The notes beneath the pieces are model-generated. The model was not told the origin of the DNA, ran no database searches, and saw nothing but the letters and a program-made list of their open reading frames with translations. A stretch of 64,000 nucleotides of DNA from Massilia sp. ZL223 (lineage in GTDB: Bacteria; Pseudomonadota; Gammaproteobacteria; Burkholderiales; Burkholderiaceae_D): contig NZ_JAGPWD010000002.1 of assembly GCF_018119395.1 (NCBI RefSeq), positions 1 through 64,000 of the forward strand, written 5' to 3'. Positions 1 to 8,204 of the stretch are shown here, in pieces (the stretch's first letter is position 1; every line of letters starts with the position of its first letter). Position numbers and translations under genes: made by a program.

Positions 1-99
1 GGGGGGGGGGGGGGGGGCGGGCCCCCCCCCCCCCCCCCAAAAAAAAAAAAAAAAAAAACCCCCCCCCCCCCGGGGGGGGGGGGGGGGCGCCCCCCCCGC
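1..99. other. Homopolymer block, probable assembly artefact
   Basis: The block is a run of G(17), C, GGG, C(17), A(20), C(13), G(16) and further short C/G runs before ordinary sequence begins near position 100. Nothing in it resembles coding or regulatory DNA, and such clean alternating homopolymers are typical of a contig end or polishing error rather than a chromosome. Annotate it as unreliable sequence. Confidence 0.85.
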
Positions 100-137
100 T
101 TTTCTGCTAACTCAACGAATCAAGCAGCATGCCGTTT

Positions 138-647
138 CTACACCAGCGGCATCGCCGTGGTTTCCTTGATCCGCTGCAGCGCAAAGCTCGACTTCACATC
201 CAGCACCGCCGGGTGCTTGAGCAAGGTCCCCATCATGAAGCGCGAGAAGTGGTCCATGTCCTGCACGTGCACGCGCAGCAGGAAATCCATCTCCCCGGTC
301 ATCGCGTAGCAGGCCACCACTTCCGGCCAGGTTCCCACCGAGACCGCGAAATCGTTGCGCGGCGAGGTCGCCGGCAGGCCCGGAGCGCGGCTGGCGCTGG
401 CCACCTCGCTGTGCTTTTCCAGGCGTACGTTCACATAGGCCAGCAAGCCCAGGCCGATCTTGTCCGGATCGAGCAGGGCCACGTACTGGCGGATCACGCC
501 CGCCTCTTCCAGCCGCTTGATGCGGCGCAGGCAGGGCGACGGCGACAGGTTCACGCGCTCGGCCACATCCTGGTTCGACAGGCGTCCATCGGTTTGCAGG
601 ATTTCAAGAATCTTGCGGTCGGTTTTGTCCAGCTCAATCTTTGACAT
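138..647 (-). CDS. Lrp/AsnC family transcriptional regulator
   Basis: This 169-residue protein has the two-domain Lrp/AsnC layout. An N-terminal winged helix-turn-helix (about residues 5-65, with the family motif LSPSPCLRRIKRLEEAGVI) is followed by a RAM/AsnC ligand-binding beta-alpha sandwich (about 70-150, including VVACYAMTGEMDFLLRV). Such proteins are small-molecule-responsive DNA-binding oligomers that sense amino acids or 2-oxo acids. The ATG is preceded by a purine-rich GAGGGA site. The gene diverges from the indolepyruvate ferredoxin oxidoreductase gene, and the shared 224-bp gap carries the palindrome GCAATTTTATTGC. I infer that it controls the oxidoreductase and probably itself. It has an Lrp paralogue near 55 kb. 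Confidence 0.93.
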   Translation of the reverse strand: MSKIELDKTDRKILEILQTDGRLSNQDVAERVNLSPSPCLRRIKRLEEAGVIRQYVALLDPDKIGLGLLAYVNVRLEKHSEVASASRAPGLPATSPRNDFAVSVGTWPEVVACYAMTGEMDFLLRVHVQDMDHFSRFMMGTLLKHPAVLDVKSSFALQRIKETTAMPLV

Positions 648-674
648 AGTTCCCTCGGTCTACTCATGCGTACC

Positions 675-687
675 GCAATTTTATTGC
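675..687. promoter_or_regulatory. Candidate Lrp operator
   Basis: The perfect 5-3-5 inverted repeat GCAAT-TTT-ATTGC lies 28 bases upstream of the Lrp start codon in an AT-rich patch of the divergent intergenic region. Lrp/AsnC proteins commonly bind short AT-rich palindromes beside their own genes. Binding is inferred, not shown. Confidence 0.45.
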
Positions 688-871
688 GCAAATCGCGAAG
701 AGGGGGGAATTGTTTGGAATTTAATGCTGGAGGGCCAGGACTATACTGTGCGCAACACTGGAGGAGACTGACCCACGCCTGCCGTGTACGGCCACAAGAC
801 CAACAAGAGTCCGTCGTACCGGCGCCACGCAGGCCAGTTCGCACATCTGAAGCGACACACGGAGACACCCA

Positions 872-3800
872 ATGAACGCACCCCTGGACCGCGCCAGCCT
901 GGCGCTGCCGCAGCATGCTCAACACGAGCAAAATATCTCGCTCGACGACAAGTGGACGCTCGAGCGCGGCCGCGCCTTCATGACCGGCACCCAGGCCCTG
1001 ATCCGCCTGCCGATGCTGCAGCGCGAGCGTGATCTGAAAGCCGGCCTGAACACCGCCGGCTACATCACCGGCTACCGCGGCTCGCCGGTCACCTCGGTCG
1101 ACCAGACCGCGATGAAGGCGAAGAAGCACCTGGACGCCCACCACGTCAAGTTCCACCCGGGCATGAACGAAGACCTGGCGGCGACCGCCGTCTGGGGCAC
1201 CCAGCAGACCAACCTGTACAAGGACGCGAAGTACGACGGCGTGTTCGCCATGTGGTACGGCAAGGGCCCGGGCGTGGACCGCTGCGGCGACGTCTTCAAG
1301 CACGGCAACAACGCCGGCTCCGCCAAGCATGGCGGCGTGCTGGTGCTGGCCGGCGACGACCACGCGGCCAAGTCCTCGTCGACCGCCCACCAGTCCGACC
1401 ACATCCTGACCCACTGCGGCATCCCCGTCCTGTACCCGTCCTCGGTGCAGGAATACATCGATTTCGGCCTGCACGCCTGGGCGATGAGCCGCTACACCGG
1501 CCTGTGGGTGTCGATGAAGTGCGTGACCGACATCATCGAGTCGGGCGCCGTGGTCGACCTCGATCCGGACCGCGTCCAGATCGCCATGCCGAACGACTTC
1601 GAACTGCCGCCGGGCGGCCTGAACATCCGCTGGCCGGACGCCGTCCTGGACCAGGAAGTCCGGATGAACAACTTCAAGTGGTATGCCGCGCTGGCCTATG
1701 CGCGCGCCAACAAGCTCAACCGCATCATCTGGGACAGCCCCACCCCGAAGATCGGCATCATCACCGCCGGCAAGAGCTATGTCGACACCCGCCAGGCCCT
1801 GGCCGACCTCGGCATCGACGAACAGGCGGCGCGCGACATCGGCCTGCGCCTGTACAAGGTCGGCATGACCTGGCCGCTCGAGTCCGAAGGCGTGCACGAG
1901 TTCGCGCGCGGCCTGGACGAGATCCTGGTGGTGGAAGAGAAGCGCCAGGTGATGGAATACGCGCTCAAGGAAGCCCTGTACAATCTGCCGGACAGCGAGC
2001 GTCCGCGCGTGGTCGGCAAGTTCGACGACACCGGCGAATGGAGCAACAAGGACCGCATGGGCCACGGCGACTGGCTGCTGCCGGCCACCTACGAGCTGAG
2101 CCCGGCCCAGATCGCGCGCGCCATCGCCTCGCGCATCTCGCACTACTGCGCCGGCCACCCGGTCGAGCAGCGCGTGCGCGAACGCATCGCCTTCCTGGAA
2201 GCCAAGGAACTGGTGCTGAAGAACATCCCGGCCAAGGCCAATCCGCAGACCGACCGCATCCCTTACTTCTGCTCGGGCTGCCCGCACAACAGCTCGACCA
2301 AGGTGCCGGAAGGCTCGCGCGCCATGGCCGGCATCGGCTGCCACTACATGGTGCTGTGGATGGACCGCGAGACCTCCACCTTCACCCACATGGGCGCCGA
2401 GGGCACGACCTGGATCGGCCAGTCGCCGTTCACCGACGAGAAGCACGTCTTCGTCAACCTGGGCGACGGCACCTACTTCCACTCGGGCATCCTGGCGATC
2501 CGCGCGGCCGTGGCCGCGAAGGTCAACATCACCTACAAGATCCTGTACAACGACGCGGTCGCCATGACCGGCGGCCAGAACGTCGACGGTCCGCTCGATC
2601 CGGGCATGATCACCCGCCAGATCGCGGCCGAAGGCGTGCGCCCGATCATCGTGGTCACCGACGAGCCGGAAAAATACCCGGACGACTACGCCTGGGCCGA
2701 AGGCGTCACCGTGCGCCACCGTTCCGAACTGATGGACGTGCAGAAGGAACTGCGCGAGATGCCAGGCGTGTCGGCCGTGATCTACGACCAGACCTGCGCC
2801 TCGGAAAAGCGCCGCCGCCGGAAAAAAGGCGAGTTCCCCGACCCGGCCAAGCGCGCCGTCATCAACGAAGCCGTGTGCGAAGGCTGCGGCGACTGCTCGG
2901 TGCAATCGAACTGCCTGTCGGTCGAGCCGCTGGAAACCGAACTGGGCCGTAAGCGCCAGATCAACCAGTCCTCGTGCAACAAGGACTTCTCCTGCGTGTC
3001 GGGCTTCTGCCCGAGCTTCGTGACCGTCGAAGGCGGCGGCCTCAAGAAGCCAAAGAAAGCCGCAACCGCCGACAACGCGCCGCCGGCACTGCCTGCGCCA
3101 GTCATCCCGTCGGTCAGCGAGCCCTTCGGCATCCTGATCGCCGGCGTCGGCGGCACCGGCGTGGTCACCGTCGGCCAGATCCTGGCGATGGCGGCCCATG
3201 TCGAAGGCAAGGGCGCGATCGTGCTCGACCAGTCCGGCCTGGCCCAGAAGGGCGGCCCGGTGATGTCGCACGTGCGCCTGGCCGAGCACCAGGCCGACCT
3301 GCACTCGACCCGCGTGGGCACCGGCAGCGCCGACCTCGTGATCGGCTGCGACCAGATCGTCACCGCCAGCCGCGACGCGCTGAGCCGCATGGGCGAAGGC
3401 CGCACCTGGGCCGCCGTCAACTCGACCGGCGCCACTACCGCCGCTTTCGTCAAGAACCCGGACTGGCAGTTCCCGGCCGAAGGTTCGCGCGGCGCCATCC
3501 TCCAGGCTTGCGGCGAGCAGAACGTCGACTTCGTCGACGCCGGCCAGATCGCCACCGCCCTGATGGGCGACTCGATCGCCACCAACATGTTCATGCTGGG
3601 CTACGCCTTCCAGAAGGGCCACGTGCCGCTGCAGGAAGCTTCCCTGATCAAGGCGATCGAACTGAATGGCGTCTCGGTGCCCTTCAACAAGGCCGCCTTC
3701 CACTGGGGCCGCACCGCCGCCCACGACCTGGCCTCGGTCAAGAAGCTGACTACCCCGGCCCAGGTGATCGAGTTCAAGCGCACCCAGAGCCTGGACGACA

Positions 3801-4441
3801 TCGTCAAGCGCCGCGTCGAACTGCTGACCGCCTACCAGAACGCGGCCTACGCGGCCAAGTACAAGGCCTTCGTGGACCAGGTGCGCGCCGAGGAAGCCAA
3901 ATTCGGCAAGGGCACCCGCCTGGCCGAGGCCGTCGCGCGCTACTTCTACAAGCTGATGGCCTACAAGGACGAGTACGAAGTCGCCCGCCTGCATACCGAC
4001 CCGGCCTTCCGCGACAAGATCGCCGGCATGTTCGAAGGCGACATCAAGCTCAAGTTCCACCTGGCGCCGCCGCTGCTGGCCAAGCACGACAAGGAAGGCC
4101 GTGCGATCAAGAAGGAATACGGTTCGTGGATGATGGGGGCCTTCGGCCTGCTGGCCAAGCTCAAGGGCCTGCGCGGCACCCCGTTCGACGTGTTCGGCTA
4201 CACCGCCGAGCGCCGCACCGAGCGCGCCTTGATCGGCCAGTACCGCGAGACCATCGAAGCGCTGCTGCCCAAGCTGAGCGCCGACAACCTGGCTCAGGCC
4301 GTGGCGATCGCCAGCATCCCGGAAGACATCCGCGGCTACGGCCACGTGAAGGAGCGTCACCTGAAGGCGGCCAAGCAGAAGGAAGCAGCGCTGGTGCAAG
4401 CCTTCCACGCACCGGCCGGCACGGCGTCCCAGGCGGCATAA
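872..4441 (+). CDS. Indolepyruvate ferredoxin oxidoreductase, fused subunits
   Basis: This 1189-residue enzyme fuses the alpha and beta (IorA/IorB-type) subunits. The family oxidatively decarboxylates aryl-pyruvates such as indolepyruvate and phenylpyruvate to aryl-acyl-CoA with ferredoxin as acceptor, a step in aromatic amino-acid breakdown. The N-terminal pyrimidine-binding domain is followed by the TPP-binding domain (GDGTYFHSGILA near residue 530), then a 4Fe-4S region (CEGCGDC at about 669-675, with further Cys pairs to about 715). The C-terminal gamma-type domain begins with the glycine loop AGVGGTGVVTVGQIL near residue 756. The length agrees with other fused betaproteobacterial forms. 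A GGAG-type site precedes the ATG, and a TATACT box lies at 742-747. The divergent Lrp gene is the likely regulator. No adjacent ferredoxin or aminotransferase gene is present. Confidence 0.95.
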   Translation: MNAPLDRASLALPQHAQHEQNISLDDKWTLERGRAFMTGTQALIRLPMLQRERDLKAGLNTAGYITGYRGSPVTSVDQTAMKAKKHLDAHHVKFHPGMNEDLAATAVWGTQQTNLYKDAKYDGVFAMWYGKGPGVDRCGDVFKHGNNAGSAKHGGVLVLAGDDHAAKSSSTAHQSDHILTHCGIPVLYPSSVQEYIDFGLHAWAMSRYTGLWVSMKCVTDIIESGAVVDLDPDRVQIAMPNDFELPPGGLNIRWPDAVLDQEVRMNNFKWYAALAYARANKLNRIIWDSPTPKIGIITAGKSYVDTRQALADLGIDEQAARDIGLRLYKVGMTWPLESEGVHEFARGLDEILVVEEKRQVMEYALKEALYNLPDSERPRVVGKFDDTGEWSNKDRMGHGDWLLPATYELSPAQIARAIASRISHYCAGHPVEQRVRERIAFLEAKELVLKNIPAKANPQTDRIPYFCSGCPHNSSTKVPEGSRAMAGIGCHYMVLWMDRETSTFTHMGAEGTTWIGQSPFTDEKHVFVNLGDGTYFHSGILAIRAAVAAKVNITYKILYNDAVAMTGGQNVDGPLDPGMITRQIAAEGVRPIIVVTDEPEKYPDDYAWAEGVTVRHRSELMDVQKELREMPGVSAVIYDQTCASEKRRRRKKGEFPDPAKRAVINEAVCEGCGDCSVQSNCLSVEPLETELGRKRQINQSSCNKDFSCVSGFCPSFVTVEGGGLKKPKKAATADNAPPALPAPVIPSVSEPFGILIAGVGGTGVVTVGQILAMAAHVEGKGAIVLDQSGLAQKGGPVMSHVRLAEHQADLHSTRVGTGSADLVIGCDQIVTASRDALSRMGEGRTWAAVNSTGATTAAFVKNPDWQFPAEGSRGAILQACGEQNVDFVDAGQIATALMGDSIATNMFMLGYAFQKGHVPLQEASLIKAIELNGVSVPFNKAAFHWGRTAAHDLASVKKLTTPAQVIEFKRTQSLDDIVKRRVELLTAYQNAAYAAKYKAFVDQVRAEEAKFGKGTRLAEAVARYFYKLMAYKDEYEVARLHTDPAFRDKIAGMFEGDIKLKFHLAPPLLAKHDKEGRAIKKEYGSWMMGAFGLLAKLKGLRGTPFDVFGYTAERRTERALIGQYRETIEALLPKLSADNLAQAVAIASIPEDIRGYGHVKERHLKAAKQKEAALVQAFHAPAGTASQAA

Positions 4442-4456
4442 GCTTGCTATCCTGCT

Positions 4457-4481
4457 ACGGTGGGCGCCGTGCGCCCACCGT
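4457..4481 (+). terminator. Stem-loop after the oxidoreductase gene
   Basis: A perfect 10-bp stem (ACGGTGGGCG and its complement) with a five-base loop starts 15 bases after the stop codon. No U-tract follows, so it may protect the 3' end or act with Rho rather than work as a classical intrinsic terminator. Confidence 0.55.
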
Positions 4482-4547
4482 ATGCAGCAGCAATTGATTT
4501 ACCTCTAGCATTTTTCGTTGTCTGCAAGACTCAACTGTTACAGTTGC

Positions 4548-4579
4548 TTGCACTCCGTCCCAATCCCCGCGTCTATAAT
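4548..4579 (+). promoter_or_regulatory. Promoter of the S41 peptidase gene
   Basis: A consensus TATAAT (4574-4579) is preceded by TTGCAC (4548-4553), with a rather long 20-base spacer. The predicted transcription start falls on or next to the ATG at 4587, which would give a leaderless message. The sequence CGTCTATAATC recurs upstream of the next gene. Confidence 0.55.
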
Positions 4580-4586
4580 CGGACGC

Positions 4587-6182
4587 ATGAGAACGTCTAA
4601 CGCACCGCGCCGCCAGGCGCTTCCCCTGCGCCTGCTGTCCACCTCGCTCGCAACGCTGTTCGTCCTCGCCGGTTGCGGCGGCGGAGGCGGTTCGCCCGGC
4701 GCCACCGTGAGCGCCACGCCGCCCGCGTCCCAGCAGCCGCCGGCCACCACGCCGCCGGCCACCGGCCAGCAATCGGTCTACGACACCAATCCGAGCCTGC
4801 TGGGCGATGCCTTCAGCAATTACTGGAACCTGTGCGCCAAGCCGCGCACCGGCGTCGACGCCAACGGCAAGCCTTACCCGGACCGCCAGGGCAGCCTGCT
4901 CGACGAGCTGAAGTTCCTGCGCGCCTGGACCCACCAGAATTACCTCTGGTACAACGAGGTGCCGAATACCTACCGGATGGCGGACTTCAGCAATCCGATC
5001 GACTACTTCGACGTGCTCAAGACGACGGCGCTGACCCCGTCGGGCAAGCCCAAGGACCAGTTCCACTTCACGTATCCGACCGAGGAATGGGATGCGATGC
5101 AGAACGAGGGCGTGGACCTGGGCTACGGCCTGACCTTCTCGCGTGTCGGTTCGGGCGTGCCGCGCACCTGGATCGTGACGGCGGTGGAACCCGGCTCGCC
5201 GGCGGATGCGGCCGGCGTGCGCCGCAACGACATGCTGATGCGCGTCGACGGCGTCGACTTCGTCAGCGCGGGCGACAACGCCTCGGTCGACATCATCAAC
5301 GCCGGCCTGTTCCCAAGCAGCGCCGGCACCCAGCACCGCTTCAGCTTCCAGCGCAGCGGCGCGCAATTCGAGGTGACCATGACCGGCGCCGAAGTGCGCG
5401 TCGATCCGGTCAAGAACGTCAAGGTGATCGACACCGCCAGCGGCAAGGTCGGCTACCTGAGCTTCGAGACCCACAATGCGGTGTCGGAAAAGGAGCTGGT
5501 CGACGCCTTCACCACCTTCAAGCAGGAAGGCATCGCCGACCTGGTGCTGGACCTGCGCTACAACGGCGGCGGCCTGCTGTACGTCGCCAGCGAACTGGCC
5601 TACATGGTCGCCGGTCCGGCCGCGACCGCAGGCAAGGTGTTCGACCGTCTGCAGTACAACGACAAGATCGGCTCCGACTCGCCGATCATGTTCCGCTCCA
5701 CGGCCTATGGCTTCTCCGCGCCCAACCCGGTCGCCGCCGGCACGGCGCTGCCCTACCTGGGCCTGAAGCGCGTGACCATCCTGGCCACCTCGGGCACCTG
5801 CTCGGCGAGCGAGGCGGTGATCAACGGCCTGCGCGGCGCCGACATCGAGGTGATCCAGATCGGCGGCACGACCTGCGGCAAGCCCTATGGCTTCACGCCG
5901 GTGCCGAACTGCGGCACGACTTATTTCTCGGTCGAGTTCAAGGGCGTCAACAACAAGGGCTTCGGCGACTACGCGGACGGCTTCGCGCCGACCTGCCAGG
6001 CCTCCGACGACCTGACCCGCGCGGTGGGCGATCCGGCCGAGGGCCTGCTGGCCACGGCCCTGGCCTACCGCACCAGCAATGCCTGCCCGGCTCCGCAGGG
6101 CCAGAGCAGCGCGCGCCAGCTGCCGACGCAACTGGTGCGTCCGCTGGTGAAGGAAATCGCGATCGACCGGCGCAGCCGCTAG
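4587..6182 (+). CDS. S41 family (C-terminal-processing-like) peptidase, lipoprotein
   Basis: This 531-residue protein carries a lipoprotein signal (hydrophobic run ending LAGC, Cys30) followed by a Gly/Pro/Ala-rich linker. A PDZ-like domain sits in the middle (about residues 170-270, including AVEPGSPADAAGVRRNDML). The S41 protease domain follows, with the family segment LDLRYNGGGLL and the nucleophile region SGTCSASEAVINGL. Members are Ser/Lys-dyad proteases of the periplasm or outer membrane. An upstream in-frame start at 4518 would add 23 non-signal-like residues. ATG 4587 gives a proper signal peptide and lies just behind a TATAAT box, so I chose it. The substrate is unknown. Confidence 0.88.
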   Translation: MRTSNAPRRQALPLRLLSTSLATLFVLAGCGGGGGSPGATVSATPPASQQPPATTPPATGQQSVYDTNPSLLGDAFSNYWNLCAKPRTGVDANGKPYPDRQGSLLDELKFLRAWTHQNYLWYNEVPNTYRMADFSNPIDYFDVLKTTALTPSGKPKDQFHFTYPTEEWDAMQNEGVDLGYGLTFSRVGSGVPRTWIVTAVEPGSPADAAGVRRNDMLMRVDGVDFVSAGDNASVDIINAGLFPSSAGTQHRFSFQRSGAQFEVTMTGAEVRVDPVKNVKVIDTASGKVGYLSFETHNAVSEKELVDAFTTFKQEGIADLVLDLRYNGGGLLYVASELAYMVAGPAATAGKVFDRLQYNDKIGSDSPIMFRSTAYGFSAPNPVAAGTALPYLGLKRVTILATSGTCSASEAVINGLRGADIEVIQIGGTTCGKPYGFTPVPNCGTTYFSVEFKGVNNKGFGDYADGFAPTCQASDDLTRAVGDPAEGLLATALAYRTSNACPAPQGQSSARQLPTQLVRPLVKEIAIDRRSR

Positions 6183-6193
6183 GTTGTCCCTGC

Positions 6194-6234
6194 TTCACCG
6201 GCCGCCTCACGGCGCCGGTGAACGCGTCTATAAT
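6194..6234 (+). promoter_or_regulatory. Hairpin and TATAAT box before the M14 gene
   Basis: A 9-bp inverted repeat (TTCACCGGC with GCCGGTGAA) lies 12 bases after the S41 stop and runs straight into CGCGTCTATAATC, whose TATAAT is at 6229-6234. The hairpin could end the upstream transcript or act as an operator over the -35 region. A GGAG site near 6260 serves the M14 ATG, so this message has a normal leader. Confidence 0.5.
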
Positions 6235-6272
6235 CTCCGGCTTTGTGACTCTTCACTTGCCGGAGCTTCCCG

Positions 6273-8033
6273 ATGATCCGTTCTGCGTTCCTGCTGGCCG
6301 TCCTGGCCGCCGCGCCCCTGTCCCAAGCCGCCACCGCACTGAGCACCGTTTCCGAGCGTTCGGGCTTCCAGAGCACCGGCCGCTATGACGAAGTGATCGC
6401 CCTGTGCGCCGCCTTCCAGAAGGCCTACCCGAAACAGGTCAAGTGCGTCGACTTCGGCCGCACCCCGGAAGAGCGCCCGATGAAGGCGCTGATCGTGAGC
6501 GCCAGCGGCGCCTTTACGCCGCAGGAGGCGAAGCGCCAGGGCCTGCCGGTGACCCTGATCCAGGGCGGCATCCACGCGGGCGAGATCGACGGCAAGGACG
6601 CCGGCTTCCTGGCCTTGCGCGAAGTGCTGGACGGCCAGCTGGCCAAGGGCGCGCTCGAGAAGCAGGTGCTGGTCTTCGTCCCGGTGTTCAACGTCGACGG
6701 CCACGAGCGCTTCGGCAAGTGGAACCGCCCGAACCAGCGCGGCCCGGTCGAGATGGGCTGGCGCACCACCGCCCAGAACTTCAACCTGAACCGCGACTAC
6801 GTCAAGGCCGACGCGCCCGAGATGCAGGCCATGCTTGGCCTGGTCAACGCCTGGGATCCGCTGACCTATGTCGACCTGCACGTGACCGACGGCGCCAAGT
6901 TCCAGCACGACGTCTCGATCCAGGTCGAGCCGGTGTACTCGGGCGACCCGGAATTCCGCAAGGCCGGCCTGGCGCTGCGCACCGGCGTGATCGCCGACAT
7001 CGCCAGGCAGGGTTCGATGCCGCAGTCCTATTACATGTCCTTCGCCAAGACCGACGATCCAATGTCGGGCTTCGTCGACAGCGTGTCCGACCCGCGCTTC
7101 TCGACCGGCTATTTCCAGCTGCGCAACCGCATGGCGCTGCTGGTCGAGACCCATTCGTGGAAGGACTATCCGACCCGCGTGCGTGTCACCCACAACACCG
7201 TGATCTCGATCCTGGAGCAGGTCGCGAAGCACGGCAAGGCCTGGCAGCAGGCGGCGTTCGCCGCCGACGCCCGCGCCGCCAAGCTGGCCGACGCCAAGGT
7301 GGCGCTGACCTACCGCACCACCGACAAGACCCAGATGGTCGACTTCCAGGGCTACGAATACACGCGCGCGCCCTCGAACGTGTCGGGCATGCTGATGACC
7401 CGCTACGACGAGGCCAAGCCGCAGGTGTGGCGCGTGCCGCTGCGCGAGGAAGTGGTGCCTGACCTGGAAGTCAACGCACCGCGCGCCGGCTACATCGTGC
7501 CGGCCGCGCATGCGGCCATGGTGGCCGAGAAGCTCAAGCTGCACGGCATCGCCTTCCGCAAGCTGGACAAGGCGATCGAGGGCGCGAAGGTCGAGACCTT
7601 CCGCGCCGACAAGGCGACGTTCGGCGCGACTTCGTTCGAGGGACACCAGCGCCTGACGCTGGAAGGCAAATGGAGGGATGAGGCGCGCACGGTGACGCGC
7701 GGTTCGCTGTTCGTGCCGATCGCCCAGCCGAAGGCGCGCCTGGTCATGGCCATGTTGGAACCGCAGGCGCCGGATTCGCTGGCGGGCTGGGGCATGTTCA
7801 ACACCGCCTACGAGCGCAAGGAATACATGGAAGAGTACGTGGCCGAGGATGTGGCGCGCGAGCAGATGGCGGCGGATCCGAAGGTGGCCGAGGAGTTCCA
7901 GCGCAAGCTCGATACCGATCCTGCGTTTGCCAAGAACCCGCATGCGCGCCTGGAGTTCTTCGCCAAGCGGCATTCGTCGTGGGATGAGCGCTATAACTTG
8001 TATCCGGTGATGCGTACGAACGTGGCGCTATAA
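6273..8033 (+). CDS. Secreted M14 family zinc carboxypeptidase
   Basis: This 586-residue protein has a cleavable signal peptide (residues 1-19, ending LSQA). The M14 zinc site is complete: His101-x-x-Glu104 in GGIHAGEIDGKD, His203 in YVDLHVTD, and the catalytic glutamate at about 292 in LLVETHSWKDYP. The family hydrolyses C-terminal peptide bonds. The large C-terminal part (about residues 330-586) is not a recognisable domain to me but shares sequence with the second M14 protein at 49,977-51,668, for example AGYIVPAAH and the ending with W..RYNLYPV. It probably acts in the periplasm or outside the cell. It follows the S41 protease on the same strand but has its own promoter-like box. Confidence 0.9.
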   Translation: MIRSAFLLAVLAAAPLSQAATALSTVSERSGFQSTGRYDEVIALCAAFQKAYPKQVKCVDFGRTPEERPMKALIVSASGAFTPQEAKRQGLPVTLIQGGIHAGEIDGKDAGFLALREVLDGQLAKGALEKQVLVFVPVFNVDGHERFGKWNRPNQRGPVEMGWRTTAQNFNLNRDYVKADAPEMQAMLGLVNAWDPLTYVDLHVTDGAKFQHDVSIQVEPVYSGDPEFRKAGLALRTGVIADIARQGSMPQSYYMSFAKTDDPMSGFVDSVSDPRFSTGYFQLRNRMALLVETHSWKDYPTRVRVTHNTVISILEQVAKHGKAWQQAAFAADARAAKLADAKVALTYRTTDKTQMVDFQGYEYTRAPSNVSGMLMTRYDEAKPQVWRVPLREEVVPDLEVNAPRAGYIVPAAHAAMVAEKLKLHGIAFRKLDKAIEGAKVETFRADKATFGATSFEGHQRLTLEGKWRDEARTVTRGSLFVPIAQPKARLVMAMLEPQAPDSLAGWGMFNTAYERKEYMEEYVAEDVAREQMAADPKVAEEFQRKLDTDPAFAKNPHARLEFFAKRHSSWDERYNLYPVMRTNVAL

Positions 8034-8046
8034 GCAGATGAGTTGT

Positions 8047-8073
8047 GGAGCGGGTCATTTGGCCCGCTCCTTT
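8047..8073 (+). terminator. Terminator of the M14 gene
   Basis: The stem GGAGCGGG/CCCGCTCC (8 bp, 8-base loop) followed by TTT lies 13 bases after the stop codon. The T-tract is short. Confidence 0.6.
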
Positions 8074-8078
8074 CGCCC

Positions 8079-8184
8079 GTCGTTCCGGCGAAGGCCGGAA
8101 CCCAAGTTCGTGTTGCAGCCACTACGTTCAAAGATCATGGCGGCGCACGCAAACTTGGGTCCCGGCCTTCGCCGGGAGGACGAC
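8079..8184. repeat. REP-like inverted pair, copy 1
   Basis: Two small hairpins face each other: TTCCGGC-GAAG-GCCGGAA (8083-8100), then a roughly 60-base spacer, then TCCCGGC-CTTC-GCCGGGA (8160-8177). They are flanked by CCCAAGTTCG and AACTTGGGT, so the outer parts are also inverted. Very similar units occur at 26,683-26,760 and 51,705-51,810, with single-hairpin relatives at 16,635 and 41,710. The layout resembles bacterial REP/BIME elements. No mobilising transposase is present in the window. Confidence 0.85.
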
Positions 8185-8204
8185 TCAAGCGTTATTGGTG
8201 AAAA

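Noticed and set aside
551..4408. Minus-strand open frame across the oxidoreductase gene
   Set aside because: It is antisense to a well-conserved enzyme, and its C-terminal part overlaps the Lrp gene in another frame. The composition is not protein-like.
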